Positions 8,702 to 20,119 of a stretch of DNA of 64,000 bases are shown here, in pieces (the stretch's first letter is position 1; each line of letters begins with the position of its first letter). The position numbers were made by a program, and so were the translations under genes. The stretch lies in the NCBI RefSeq assembly GCF_046348265.1, contig NZ_JAXMEO010000018.1; one strand, 5' to 3'. This stretch comes from Pelomonas sp937871895. GTDB taxonomy: Bacteria; Pseudomonadota; Gammaproteobacteria; Burkholderiales; Burkholderiaceae_C. The notes under the pieces were generated by a model. That model was not told the origin of the DNA and searched no databases. It was given only the letters and a program-made list of their open reading frames with translations.

Positions 8702-9233
8702 GCCTTCGATGTACGAAAGGGCCTTGGGCGCCGACTTTGAGCAGCTGCCCGAGGCCGTCCAGCGATTCCATCGACTGCAAGGCGCGTGGACCTTGACCGG
8801 GGAGGTCGAAACCGAAGCTCCGACCACCTGGCTGGCGCGCTGCCTCGCCTGGGGCCTGGGCACACCGCGCCGTGCCACGCGGGGTGCCATTCGCTTTGAG
8901 CTGCTGGCCTCGCCGACGGTCGAGACCTGGAGGCGCCACTTCCCGGCCCAGACCATGCCATCGACGCTGCGGCTGCAGGGCCGCGAGCTGCAGGAGTCGC
9001 TCGGCCTGTCACGCCTGCGCTTTCGCTTGGCGGCAAGCCCACAAGGCCTGGAGATGCTGCTCGTGGAATTGCACTTCCTCGGGCTGCCCTGCCCTCGCTG
9101 GTTGAGGCCCCGCATCGTGGCGCGCGAGCAGGGGAGAGGCCAGCGCCTGCACTTTGAGGTGAGCGCCGACGTGCCCTTCATCGGGCGCGTGGCCGGCTAC
9201 CGTGGCCATCTCGACCTGCCAGAGGCCCCATGA
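8694..9233 (+). CDS. DUF4166 domain protein
   Basis: Uncharacterised 179-residue soluble protein, recognised as DUF4166 by context and by the pattern LGADFEQLPEAVQRFH near the N-terminus and FEVSADVPFIGRVAGYRGHL near the C-terminus. In many Proteobacteria this domain occurs fused to or next to saccharopine-dehydrogenase-like Rossmann proteins, as here. ATG at 8694 overlaps the upstream gene; the stop overlaps the DCC gene start as ATGA. No function is established. Confidence 0.75.
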   Translation: MAEPSMYERALGADFEQLPEAVQRFHRLQGAWTLTGEVETEAPTTWLARCLAWGLGTPRRATRGAIRFELLASPTVETWRRHFPAQTMPSTLRLQGRELQESLGLSRLRFRLAASPQGLEMLLVELHFLGLPCPRWLRPRIVAREQGRGQRLHFEVSADVPFIGRVAGYRGHLDLPEAP

Positions 9234-9619
9234 TCGTCGTCTTCGACGCGCAATGCCTGCTTTGCAACGCCTGGGTGCAGTTCCTGCTGCCGCGTGACCG
9301 CGCTGGGCGCATTCGGTTCGCCTCCATGCAGGGTCGCACTGGCCAGGCCTTGTTGCGCCAAGCGGGCCTGCGAGTGGACGGACTGCAAACCCTGCTATTG
9401 GTCGATGGTGACCGTTCTTGGCAGCACACCGCAGCCATCTTCCGCGTGCTGCACGTGCTGGGTTGGCCTTGGCGCTTGGCATGGGCGGCGTGGCTGGTGC
9501 CAGCACCGCTTCGAGACCCGCTGTACCGCTGGGTCGCCCGCAATCGCTACCGCTGGTTCGGGCGCAGCGAGGCCTGCCTGATGCCGTCGCCCGACGTCGC
9601 GGCGCGATTTCTGGATTGA
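9230..9619 (+). CDS. Thiol-disulfide oxidoreductase DCC family protein (DUF393)
   Basis: Small protein of 129 residues with the DxxCxxC signature DAQCLLC (residues 6-12) that names the DCC family, and the conserved Y-R-W-x-A-R-N-R-Y-R-W-F region near the C-terminus. The family is predicted to have a thioredoxin-like fold but has no proven substrate. It closes the three-gene cassette with a 4-nt overlap. Confidence 0.85.
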   Translation: MIVVFDAQCLLCNAWVQFLLPRDRAGRIRFASMQGRTGQALLRQAGLRVDGLQTLLLVDGDRSWQHTAAIFRVLHVLGWPWRLAWAAWLVPAPLRDPLYRWVARNRYRWFGRSEACLMPSPDVAARFLD

Positions 9620-9660
9620 GGCTGCGGCGACGGATGCGGCGGCCAAACCTGGGACCGCAG

Positions 9661-9690
9661 GAAAAGAAAAGGCGCCCTCGTGGGCGCCTT
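9661..9690 (-). terminator. Rho-independent terminator of the DUF4148 gene
   Basis: A perfect 9-bp stem (9669-9677 with 9682-9690) closed by a 4-nt loop. Read on the minus strand it is followed by TTCTTTTC, a good U-rich tract. It lies 38 nt after the DUF4148 stop and is also correctly placed to end the convergent DCC cassette, though without a U-tract in that direction. Confidence 0.85.
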
Positions 9691-9728
9691 GCATTCGGCC
9701 AAGCGGTGATCGCTTGTTCAGCAGCTGA

Positions 9729-10091
9729 TCAACGACCTGCCAGCTCACGCGCCTTGCGCGGAGCCACCGGCTCGAAGTTGCCCAGCTCACGCTCGCCGTT
9801 GGCGGCGTGGGCTTCGGCGATTTCTTCGGCGGTGACGCGGGTGCGGGGCAGCACGGCGTGGGCGGGCAGGTCGCTGGTCTTGGTGCCGACGAGGGCTTGG
9901 ACGTCGACGCCCTTTTCCTGGTGCATGGCGGCGAGTTCACCGTTGGCGCGGGCGGCGACGAGTTCGGCAACGACCTGGGCGCGGGTGCGGGCCGGGGCGG
10001 TTTCGGCTTGAGATTGAGCCAGGGCGGTGCCGGCCGTCAGCACGGCGGCGAGGGCGATGGCGATGCGCGAGGAGGTAGCAAATGCGTTCAT
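9729..10091 (-). CDS. DUF4148 exported protein
   Basis: Small protein of 120 residues with a signal peptide (MNAFATSSRIAIALAAVLTAGTALA, cleavage after ALA at about 25), so the mature protein is periplasmic or secreted. The segment RAQVVAELVAARANGEL is the DUF4148 hallmark common in Burkholderiales. It stands alone, with a Shine-Dalgarno AGGAG just before the ATG and its own terminator, so it is monocistronic. Function unknown. Confidence 0.85.
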   Translation of the reverse strand: MNAFATSSRIAIALAAVLTAGTALAQSQAETAPARTRAQVVAELVAARANGELAAMHQEKGVDVQALVGTKTSDLPAHAVLPRTRVTAEEIAEAHAANGERELGNFEPVAPRKARELAGR

Positions 10092-10230
10092 GAGAGGCTC
10101 CTAGAGAAACAGTGGCGGGCTTGCCGCCGGGGTCTGCGGACATCGCGACCGCGCTGTCCATGGGCTGAACTCTAGGGAAGCCTTCTCAGTGGAAACACTA
10201 GGCAAAAATCAAGGCACTGTTTGCGTTTTG

Positions 10231-10252
10231 GAGTGAATCTCTGAAATCACTC
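10231..10252 (-). terminator. Possible hairpin downstream of the enoyl-CoA hydratase operon
   Basis: Inverted repeat GAGTGA / TCACTC with a 10-nt spacer, 16 nt after the enoyl-CoA hydratase stop. The minus strand continues CAAAACGC rather than a T-run, so intrinsic termination is uncertain. The rest of 10092-10268 presumably holds the DUF4148 promoter, but no convincing hexamers stand out. Confidence 0.35.
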
Positions 10253-10268
10253 TTCCGGCAAGCGGATT

Positions 10269-11057
10269 TCAGGAATGACGGAAGACAGGCGGCCGCTTCT
10301 CGACAAAGGCAGCCATGCCCTCGCGCTGGTCGTCGGTGCCGAAGAGGGCGTGGAAGTAGCGGCGCTCCACGGCCACGGCGTCGGACAGCGGTGCCTGGTA
10401 GGCGAGGTTGACCAGTTCCTTGATGAGCATGCTCGAAGGGCCGCTCATGGCATTGATGGCCTCGGCAGCGGCCAGCGCCTCATCGAGCAGTTTTTCGAAC
10501 GGGACGACGCGGGACACCAGGCCGGCGCGCTCGGCCTCGTCGGCGCTCATCATGCGCGCGGTGAGCAGCATGTCCATGGCCTTGCTCTTGCCCACGGCGC
10601 GCGGCAGGCGCTGGGTGCCTCCGGCGCCGGGGATGATGCCGAGCTTGATCTCGGGCTGGCCGAACTTGGCGGTGTCGGCGGCAATGATGAAGTCGCACAT
10701 CATCGCGAGCTCACAGCCACCGCCGAGCGCGAAGCCGGCCACGGCGGCGATGACGGGCTTGCGGATCTCGCGCAACACCTCCCAGTTCTTGCTGATGAGC
10801 CCGCTCTTGAAGGCGCTCATGAAGCTGTGCTGGGCCATGGCGGGGATGTCGGCGCCGGCCGCAAAGGCCCGCTCGCTGCCGGTGATGACGATGCAGCCGA
10901 TGCCCTCGTCAGCCTCGTAGGCGCGCAGCGCCGTGCCAAGCTCGTCCATCAACTGGTCGTTCAGGGCATTGAGCGCCTTGGGGCGGTTGAGTGTGATCAC
11001 GCCGGTGCGGCGCGGGCCGGCGCCTTGCGTGGCGGTGAGGATGCATTCGTAGGTCAT
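10269..11057 (-). CDS. Enoyl-CoA hydratase
   Basis: Crotonase-fold enzyme of 262 residues, predicted to hydrate 2-trans-enoyl-CoA to 3-hydroxyacyl-CoA in fatty-acid or amino-acid breakdown. It shows the oxyanion-hole motifs FAAGADI (about 68-74) and GGGCELAMMCD (about 115-125) and the catalytic-glutamate segment PEIKLGIIPGAGG. The ATG at 11057 overlaps the stop of the DUF3108 gene (ATGA), so it is translationally coupled to envelope genes, an unusual partner. It is the last gene of the ubiH operon. Confidence 0.92.
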   Translation of the reverse strand: MTYECILTATQGAGPRRTGVITLNRPKALNALNDQLMDELGTALRAYEADEGIGCIVITGSERAFAAGADIPAMAQHSFMSAFKSGLISKNWEVLREIRKPVIAAVAGFALGGGCELAMMCDFIIAADTAKFGQPEIKLGIIPGAGGTQRLPRAVGKSKAMDMLLTARMMSADEAERAGLVSRVVPFEKLLDEALAAAEAINAMSGPSSMLIKELVNLAYQAPLSDAVAVERRYFHALFGTDDQREGMAAFVEKRPPVFRHS

Positions 11058-12136
11058 GGCGACTTCCTGGGCTGTGATGCGGCTGATTCTGGCGCTGCCT
11101 GCAGCGGCGCGCTCTTGAGCGTGAGCTCGATCCAGGTGTCGGCATCCTGCCGCAGCAACATGCGCACGGGCAGGAACTGGACGCTGGGCGCCAGCCAGAC
11201 TTCGGCGGTCAGGTCGCCGCCACCCACCTCGCGCTGGGGCTTGAGATGCCAGGTGGGCAGTTGGCCCATCGGGGTCTCCACATCCTCCTGGCCCAGCACC
11301 ACATAGCGCCAGGCGTACTGCTTGCGGGCCAGCACCAAGGGCTGGTCCACGGCGAAGCCCGGCTCGGGCCGCAGGCGCTGGGTCAGGAAGAGCCAGGTCA
11401 GCTGCACGAACTGGCTGGCCTGGTCCTGGGCGCCGGGCAGCAAAGGCTCGTTGTTGCCATTGGCCAGCTGCACCCGGTCGCCCTGGAAGAGCACATTCAA
11501 CCGCCGGGGCGAGCCCAGGGCCACGCGGGTTTCTTCCTCGTAACGCTGGGGGCGGATGCCCTCGGCGGTGAGCGCCCCGTAGCTGGAGGCGCGGCGCCGC
11601 AGCAAGGGCGCGAAGCTGGGGCCGACGGAGGTCTCCAGGTGCATCTGGTAGCTGGCGCCCTTGCGCAGCCATTCCACGCGCGCGTCGCCATAGATTGGGC
11701 CGCGGTAGTTGCCGCTGAGATCAAACTCCAGCCGGGTGGACAGCGGCCACTCCGGCCCGGGCTCGAAGTCCTGCGCTGCAGCCGGCATCTCAAGCGCCGC
11801 GATGGGTTCGATCACGCCTTGCACGGAGACCGCCGGCTCCGCAGCCTTGGCCAGCGCCTCACGCGGCAACGGCGGCGGGCTGGAAGCGGGCAGCTCGGGC
11901 GCCAGTGCCGCGGTGCGGCGCTCGGTGCCTGCGGGCGGCTTGGGTCGCGCGGGGGCCGGGCTGGTGGCGGGCAGCACCACCGGCTGCAGTTCGCGCACAA
12001 AGGCAGCCTGCATGCGTGGTGGTGCCTGCTCGTCCTGCACCCAGCCGTCCTGCAGGCGCGAGACGCCCTCCCGCACGCCCAGGTGGGCCAGCAGCACCGC
12101 CAGCACCAGGAGGATCGGCGGCCGCGCATTGTTCAA
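11054..12136 (-). CDS. DUF3108 protein, membrane-anchored
   Basis: Protein of 360 residues with one N-terminal membrane helix (about 7-22), a proline-rich linker (about 55-95) and a periplasmic C-terminal DUF3108 domain, probably lipocalin- or barrel-like, containing LEFDLSGNYRGPIYGDARVEW. The best start is a TTG at 12136, 7 nt after the M61 peptidase stop; the next ATG would lose the membrane helix. Function of DUF3108 is unknown. Confidence 0.75.
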   Translation of the reverse strand: MNNARPPILLVLAVLLAHLGVREGVSRLQDGWVQDEQAPPRMQAAFVRELQPVVLPATSPAPARPKPPAGTERRTAALAPELPASSPPPLPREALAKAAEPAVSVQGVIEPIAALEMPAAAQDFEPGPEWPLSTRLEFDLSGNYRGPIYGDARVEWLRKGASYQMHLETSVGPSFAPLLRRRASSYGALTAEGIRPQRYEEETRVALGSPRRLNVLFQGDRVQLANGNNEPLLPGAQDQASQFVQLTWLFLTQRLRPEPGFAVDQPLVLARKQYAWRYVVLGQEDVETPMGQLPTWHLKPQREVGGGDLTAEVWLAPSVQFLPVRMLLRQDADTWIELTLKSAPLQAAPESAASQPRKSP

Positions 12137-12143
12137 GGCGCGT

Positions 12144-13838
12144 TCAAGCCTTCAGCCAGGCCTGACGACGTTGCAGCGCCGCGTCCTCGCAGCCGCCGGC
12201 CAGCGCCAGGGCGACCGACGCGGGGCCGGCCTCGGGCAGCAGGACGGGCAGGGTCAGCAGCCGCTGATCCCGGCAGACCAGCACCTGCAGCGTCCCGGTG
12301 GGCGCGATCCACTGCAGGGCCTCGTCGAGCCGGCGCACGCGGTAGCCGTTGACGCCGAGGATCTCGTCCCGCGCCGAGAGGCCGGCCTGCTGCGCCGCCG
12401 AGCCGGCCAGCACATGCGTGACCTGCACGCCGCTGGCCTCGCGCAGCCGCAGGCCCAGGCGCTGGGCGAGCATGGCGCGGCCTTCGTCGCGCCACTCGAT
12501 GCCATGGCCGGCCAGCAACTCGCGCAGCGGCAGCTCGGCCGTGGTGTGCACCCAGTCGTGCAGGCGCGCGGCGCAAGCCCCGGCCGCCGCCAGGATCTGC
12601 GCCTCACTGACCGGGCCACCGCTCGTCTCGGCCCAGAGCTGGCGCATCAGGCCATCGAGGTCGCGGCCTTGCTCGCGCAGGGCCAGGTCCAGGCACAAGG
12701 CCACCAGCGCGCCCTTGGCGTAGTAGCTGACCGTGGCGTTGGGGCTGTTCTCGTCGGGGCGGTAGTACTTGATCCAGGCCTCGTAGCTGGCCTCGGCCAG
12801 TGACTGGGTGAGCCGCCCCGGCGCAGCCAGCACGCCGTTGACCGTGGCGGCCAGCAGCTTGAGGTAGCGCGGTGCGTCGATGAGGCCGGCGCGCAGCAGC
12901 ATCAGGTCGTCGTAGTAGGACGTGAAGCCCTCGAAGAACCACAGCAGCTCGGTCGTGTTCTCGCGCTGGTAGTCAAAGCGCGCGAACTCGGCGGGCCGCA
13001 GGCGCTTCACGTTCCAGGCGTGGAAGTACTCGTGGCTGAAGAGGCCGAGCAGGCGCACGTACCCATCGCTCGGCGAGGTCGCACTCTCGATGGCGGTGGG
13101 AAGGTCGCGCCGCGCGGCAATCAAGGCCGTGCTGGCGCGGTGCTCCAGGCCGCCGTGGCCGTCATCCACAGTCCAAAGTTGGAACTGGTAGCGCTCAAAA
13201 GGCGCGACGCCCCAGAAGCCGATCTGCGCGGCGCAGATGCGCTGCACGTCGGCCGCGAGGCGCCCCAGATCGGCATTCGGCCAGGCGCCGGCCAGCACGA
13301 TCTCGTGCGGCACGCCAGTGGCGTCGAAGTCCACCGCACGCCAAGGTCCGATCTCGAAGGGGTGGTCCACCAACTCGTCGTAACCCGTGGCCTCGTAGCC
13401 GCCCTGCACCTGACGCATCGCCGTGCCGACCTGCCAGCCCTCGGGCAAGGTGCCGATCTCGATGCGGTGCACGGCCTCCTCCTGGCCCAGCACGCGCAGG
13501 CACAGGCTGCTGGGGTTGAAGAAGGCACGGTCGGCATCAAGCCACGCGGTGCGCACCGAGGGGTCGAAGGCATAGACCGTGGCGCTGACCTGCAGCGGTA
13601 CGCCGGCTAGGCAGTCGGCCTGCCAAGAGGCTTTGTCGAGCGCCCGCAGCGCCACCGGCTGGCCGCCTTGCGTGGCCGAAAGATCGCTCCAGTGTTTGGC
13701 GAACTCGCGCACCAGGTAGCTGCCCGGGATCCACACGGGCAGCGCCAGCACCTGCTGCGCAGCCGGTTGGGGCACGGTGAGCGTGACGCGGAATTGATGG
13801 GCGCCTTGGTGCGCCAGTTCGATGCGGTAGCTCAGCAT
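12144..13838 (-). CDS. M61 family (glycyl aminopeptidase-like) metallopeptidase with PDZ domain
   Basis: Zinc peptidase of 564 residues. The catalytic HExxH is HEYFH (His269, Glu270, His273) within LFSHEYFHAWNVKRLRP, the M61 signature. An N-terminal beta-rich M61 domain precedes it and a PDZ domain follows near the C-terminus (about 450-530, with SGVQVTHVLAGSAAQQAGLSARDEILGVNG). There is no signal peptide, so it looks cytoplasmic. Start ATG at 13838 shares one base with the DUF3429 stop (TGATG). Confidence 0.9.
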   Translation of the reverse strand: MLSYRIELAHQGAHQFRVTLTVPQPAAQQVLALPVWIPGSYLVREFAKHWSDLSATQGGQPVALRALDKASWQADCLAGVPLQVSATVYAFDPSVRTAWLDADRAFFNPSSLCLRVLGQEEAVHRIEIGTLPEGWQVGTAMRQVQGGYEATGYDELVDHPFEIGPWRAVDFDATGVPHEIVLAGAWPNADLGRLAADVQRICAAQIGFWGVAPFERYQFQLWTVDDGHGGLEHRASTALIAARRDLPTAIESATSPSDGYVRLLGLFSHEYFHAWNVKRLRPAEFARFDYQRENTTELLWFFEGFTSYYDDLMLLRAGLIDAPRYLKLLAATVNGVLAAPGRLTQSLAEASYEAWIKYYRPDENSPNATVSYYAKGALVALCLDLALREQGRDLDGLMRQLWAETSGGPVSEAQILAAAGACAARLHDWVHTTAELPLRELLAGHGIEWRDEGRAMLAQRLGLRLREASGVQVTHVLAGSAAQQAGLSARDEILGVNGYRVRRLDEALQWIAPTGTLQVLVCRDQRLLTLPVLLPEAGPASVALALAGGCEDAALQRRQAWLKA

Positions 13839-14296
13839 CAGCTGCCTGCCGCTGCGAGGAAGCAACTCAGCGACGACACCGCCGTGAGCCGGAAGCGAAG
13901 CGTCAGCCAGTCACCCGCGCCATAGGCCGGGTAGACGCGGCGGTCATTGAAGTAACAGGCCACCAGCACCGCGCCGTGCAGGGCCAGGCCGGCGTAGGGT
14001 GGCATCAAGACACCCAGCCACCCCAGCAGGCTGGCACCCACGCCCCAGAACAAGGCACGCTGGCCCGGCACGCCGCGCGTGAAGCCCAGGCCCCAATGGA
14101 TGCCGCCGAGGAAGGAGATCACCAAGGCCGCGTAGGCCGACAGGCCATGGCTCACAAAGACGTGCTGCTCCAGGTCGCGGTCACCAATCAGCCAGATCAG
14201 CAGCGTCCCGAGCACAAAGGGCACAAGGCCGGCATAGGCCAGGCGCTCGGCCTGCTGCCGGTCCGCCGGCACCGCCAGCGCAGCCAGATCGCTCAC
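13838..14296 (-). CDS. DUF3429 integral membrane protein
   Basis: Small membrane protein of 152 residues with about four hydrophobic helices and the conserved SFLGGIHWGLGF segment (about 62-73) of DUF3429. It overlaps dsbC by 4 nt (ATGA at 14293-14296). No function is established. Confidence 0.8.
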   Translation of the reverse strand: MSDLAALAVPADRQQAERLAYAGLVPFVLGTLLIWLIGDRDLEQHVFVSHGLSAYAALVISFLGGIHWGLGFTRGVPGQRALFWGVGASLLGWLGVLMPPYAGLALHGAVLVACYFNDRRVYPAYGAGDWLTLRFRLTAVSSLSCFLAAAGS

Positions 14297-15024
14297 GACT
14301 TGCCCCCCATCGCCTGCTGCAGGCGCCGCTCCAGCTCCACGGCGCCCACGGCACCCGGGATGCGGTTGCCATCGGGCAGCACGATGGCCGGCGTGCCGCT
14401 GACCCAGACCTTGTTGGCCAGCGCCAGGTTGCGCTCGATCAGGCCGGCATCGCAGTTGGCGGTGGACTTGGGCAGGCTTTCGGCGCGCAGCATCCAGGCC
14501 AGGTAGGTGGCGGTCGGGTCCTTGGCGCAGACGATGGCGCGGCTCTTCTCGGGCGAATCGCCGCCGAGGATGGGGATGACAAAGGTATAGACGGTGATGT
14601 CTTTCATCTCCTGCAGCGCCTGCTCAAAGCGCCGGCACACGCCGCAGTTGGGGTCGGCAAAGACGACGAGCTTGCGCTTGCCGCTGCCGTTCTTCCACAT
14701 CAGCGCGTCCTTCAGCGGCAGGGTGCTGAAGTCGATGCGGCTGGCAGCCACCACGCGCTCCTCGGTCAGGTTGCGCTGGTTCTTGAGGTCGTGGATCTCG
14801 CCATCGAAAAACAGCGTGCCGGTGGCGTCGGTGTACTTGATCTGGTTGCCAAAGCGCACCTCCCAGAGCCCAGGCATCGGGCCGGGCCGGACCTCGTCGA
14901 TCTTGGGCAGCTGAGGCTGCAGCGTGGTGAGCGATTTGCGGATCGCGGCCTCATTGGCCTGCGCCGGCAAGGCGGCGGTGACGAGTGCCGCGAGCAGCGT
15001 AAGGCGTGTGGAGATCGACTTCAT
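14293..15024 (-). CDS. dsbC: Thiol:disulfide interchange protein DsbC
   Basis: Periplasmic disulfide isomerase of 243 residues with a signal peptide (cleavage near AQA, about 23), an N-terminal dimerisation domain and a thioredoxin-fold domain. The active site is CGVC (Cys127, Cys130) in FADPNCGVCRRFEQ; most DsbC proteins have CGYC, so the valine is a small variation. The cis-proline loop is VSGTPAIVLPDG. The start overlaps the ubiH stop by ATGA. Confidence 0.93.
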   Translation of the reverse strand: MKSISTRLTLLAALVTAALPAQANEAAIRKSLTTLQPQLPKIDEVRPGPMPGLWEVRFGNQIKYTDATGTLFFDGEIHDLKNQRNLTEERVVAASRIDFSTLPLKDALMWKNGSGKRKLVVFADPNCGVCRRFEQALQEMKDITVYTFVIPILGGDSPEKSRAIVCAKDPTATYLAWMLRAESLPKSTANCDAGLIERNLALANKVWVSGTPAIVLPDGNRIPGAVGAVELERRLQQAMGGKS

Positions 15025-16139
15025 AGACCGAGCGCGCGCTGGGTGAGCCAGCGCTTCAAAGGTGGGAGGTGGTTGAGCGCCGTGAGGCCCCGGTTGCGCG
15101 CCTCGCGCACCAATCCGGCATCGCTGGCGAAGAGCCGCTGCAGCGCATCAGTGAGCTGGCCCATGGCCAGGTTGGGCAGGTAGCGCTCGCGCGCAAAGCG
15201 GCGCAGCAGGCGGGCATCGCCGAGGCTCCGCCAGGACTCTCGCGCGGCCAGCACGCGTGAGAGGCATGCGACGTCAGCGAGCCCGAGGTTGAGGCCCTGG
15301 CCGGCCAGCGGGTGCACCAGATGGGCGGCATCACCCAGCAACACCCAGCCCTCGCCGCTGACCTCGGACGCCGCCGCCAGCATCAGCGGCCAGGCCGCGC
15401 GCTCGCTGCCCAACTGCAGGCAGCCGGCGCTGCCTTCGGTCGCGGTGTTCAATTCACGCTCGAAATCTTCGGGCGCCATGGCCAGCAGGGCCTCGGCCCG
15501 CTCGGCAGGCACCGACCATACGAGACCGTAGGAGGCACCCGGCGCGGGTTGGTTGAAAGGCAGCAGAGCCAGCACATCGGGCGCACGGAACCACTGCCGC
15601 GCCACGCCCTGGTGGGGCTGGTCACTGGCAAGGCGCGCCGCCACGCCGTGGTGGCCATAGGCCTTGGCCGCAAACTCGACGCCGCGCGCTTGCCGGCTGG
15701 CCGAGTCGCGCCCCTCGCACAGCGCGGTGAGGCGGGCCGCCACGGGCTCGCGCACCCGCGTCACTCGCGGCGCAAAGCGCAAGGCGGCGGCCAGTTGTTC
15801 GTCCAGCGCGCCGGCATCGACGATGAAGGCCAGCTCGGAGACGCCCTGCTGCCAGGCCGAGAAATCGAGCCTGGCGCCCGGCGCGTCGCCCGCCACCCAC
15901 ATGTCATACACGGGCGCGATGGCCTCGGGCGGCAGCGCGTCCCAGACGCGCAGCTCGCGCAGCAGCGTCACGGCGGCGGCATTGAGGGCATAGGTGCGCA
16001 CGTCGGGGCCACGCGGGGCCTGCTCACGCCCCAGCAGCGCCACCGACAGGCCCTGGGCCGACAGCGCCAGCGCCAGGCTGCTGCCCACGGCCCCGGCACC
16101 CCGGATCAAGACATCCACATTCGCGATCGCGCTCTGCAT
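15021..16139 (-). CDS. UbiH/UbiF/Coq6-family FAD-dependent hydroxylase
   Basis: Flavoprotein monooxygenase of 372 residues, predicted to hydroxylate the ubiquinone ring. It has the FAD-binding GAGAVGSSLALAL near residues 15-27 and the second FAD motif LLGDAAHLVHPLAGQGLNLGLAD about 280-300, characteristic of the UbiH family. The ATG at 16139 fits family alignments; an upstream in-frame ATG would add 14 unrelated residues. It heads the operon down to enoyl-CoA hydratase. Which ubiquinone hydroxylation step it performs is not clear. Confidence 0.88.
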   Translation of the reverse strand: MQSAIANVDVLIRGAGAVGSSLALALSAQGLSVALLGREQAPRGPDVRTYALNAAAVTLLRELRVWDALPPEAIAPVYDMWVAGDAPGARLDFSAWQQGVSELAFIVDAGALDEQLAAALRFAPRVTRVREPVAARLTALCEGRDSASRQARGVEFAAKAYGHHGVAARLASDQPHQGVARQWFRAPDVLALLPFNQPAPGASYGLVWSVPAERAEALLAMAPEDFERELNTATEGSAGCLQLGSERAAWPLMLAAASEVSGEGWVLLGDAAHLVHPLAGQGLNLGLADVACLSRVLAARESWRSLGDARLLRRFARERYLPNLAMGQLTDALQRLFASDAGLVREARNRGLTALNHLPPLKRWLTQRALGL

Positions 16140-16145
16140 CGGGGC

Positions 16146-16168
16146 ATTGTAGGGAGGGCACCTAAAAT
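16146..16168. promoter_or_regulatory. Divergent -10 boxes for ubiH-family gene and ychF
   Basis: On the minus strand TACAAT (16151-16146) ends 6 nt before the hydroxylase ATG, so transcription would begin at or next to the start codon. On the plus strand TAAAAT (16163-16168) lies 57 nt upstream of ychF in the context TAAAATCCCGG, like TAAAATCGCGG before lysS. No clear -35 elements. Confidence 0.45.
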
Positions 16169-16225
16169 CCCGGGTCTTCACCAGGGGGGCCGTTCGGCCT
16201 ACCCCCGTCTCCAGAAAGCCCCGCC

Positions 16226-17317
16226 ATGAGCCTCAAATGCGGCATCGTGGGCCTGCCCAACGTCGGCAAGTCCACGCTCTTCAACGCCCTGACCAAAGCC
16301 GGCATCGCCGCCGAGAACTATCCGTTCTGCACCATCGAGCCCAATGTGGGCATCGTCGAGCTGCCCGACCCGCGCCTCGCGGCCCTGGCCGAGATCGTCA
16401 AGCCCGAACGCATCCTGCCCGCCGTGGTGGAGTTTGTGGACATCGCCGGCCTGGTGGCCGGCGCCAGCAAGGGCGAGGGCCTCGGCAACCAGTTCCTGAG
16501 CCACATCCGCGAGACGGACGCCATCGTCAACGTGGTGCGCTGCTTCGAGGACCCGAACGTCATCCACGTCAACGGCCGGGTCGACCCGATTGCCGACATC
16601 GAGGTGATCCAGACCGAGCTGTGCCTAGCCGATTTGGGTACGGTCGAGAAGAGCCTACACCGCTACAACAAGGTGGCTCGCGCGGGCGACAAGGAGGCCA
16701 TCGCCCTGGTCAAGGTGCTGGAGAAATGCCAGGCCGCGCTGGACCAAGCCAAGCCGGTGCGCAGCATCGACTTCAGCAAGGAGGAATTGGCCATCCTGAA
16801 GCCGTTGTGCCTGATCACCGCCAAGCCGGCCATGTTCGTCGGCAACGTGGCCGAGGACGGCTTCGAGAACAACCCCTTCCTCGACCGCCTGCGCGAGTAC
16901 GCGGCCGCCCAGAACGGGCCCGTGGTGGCCATCTGCGCCAAGACCGAAGCCGAGCTGGCCGACATGGAGGACGAAGACCGCGCCCTCTTCCTGGCCGAGA
17001 TGGGCCAGGACGAGCCGGGCCTGAACCGCCTGATCCGCGCCGCCTTCAAGCTGCTCGGCTTGCAGACCTATTTCACCGCCGGCGTGAAGGAAGTGCGCGC
17101 CTGGACCGTGCCCATCGGCGCCACCGGCCCGCAGGCGGCCGGCGTGATCCACACCGACTTCGAGCGCGGCTACATCCGCGCCCAGACCATCGCCTACGAC
17201 GACTTCATCAAGTTCAAGGGCGAACAAGGCGCCAAGGACGCCGGCAAGATGCGCGCCGAAGGCAAGGACTACGTCGTCAAGGACGGCGACGTGTTGCACT
17301 TCTTGTTCAACGTCTAG
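16226..17317 (+). CDS. ychF: Redox-regulated ribosome-associated ATPase/GTPase YchF (OLA1 family)
   Basis: Obg-type P-loop protein of 363 residues. The P-loop GLPNVGKST (8-16) and the switch region DIAGLVAGASKGEGLGNQFL are the YchF hallmarks, and the C-terminal TGS domain ends with YVVKDGDVLHFLFNV. It binds ATP in preference to GTP and is linked to translation and stress responses in other bacteria. It stands as a single gene before a sensor kinase. Confidence 0.96.
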   Translation: MSLKCGIVGLPNVGKSTLFNALTKAGIAAENYPFCTIEPNVGIVELPDPRLAALAEIVKPERILPAVVEFVDIAGLVAGASKGEGLGNQFLSHIRETDAIVNVVRCFEDPNVIHVNGRVDPIADIEVIQTELCLADLGTVEKSLHRYNKVARAGDKEAIALVKVLEKCQAALDQAKPVRSIDFSKEELAILKPLCLITAKPAMFVGNVAEDGFENNPFLDRLREYAAAQNGPVVAICAKTEAELADMEDEDRALFLAEMGQDEPGLNRLIRAAFKLLGLQTYFTAGVKEVRAWTVPIGATGPQAAGVIHTDFERGYIRAQTIAYDDFIKFKGEQGAKDAGKMRAEGKDYVVKDGDVLHFLFNV

Positions 17318-17353
17318 CTCTACAGCCAAGTCTCGCGGACACTCGCGGCCAAG

Positions 17354-20115
<2,762 letters not shown>

Positions 20116-20119
<4 letters not shown>

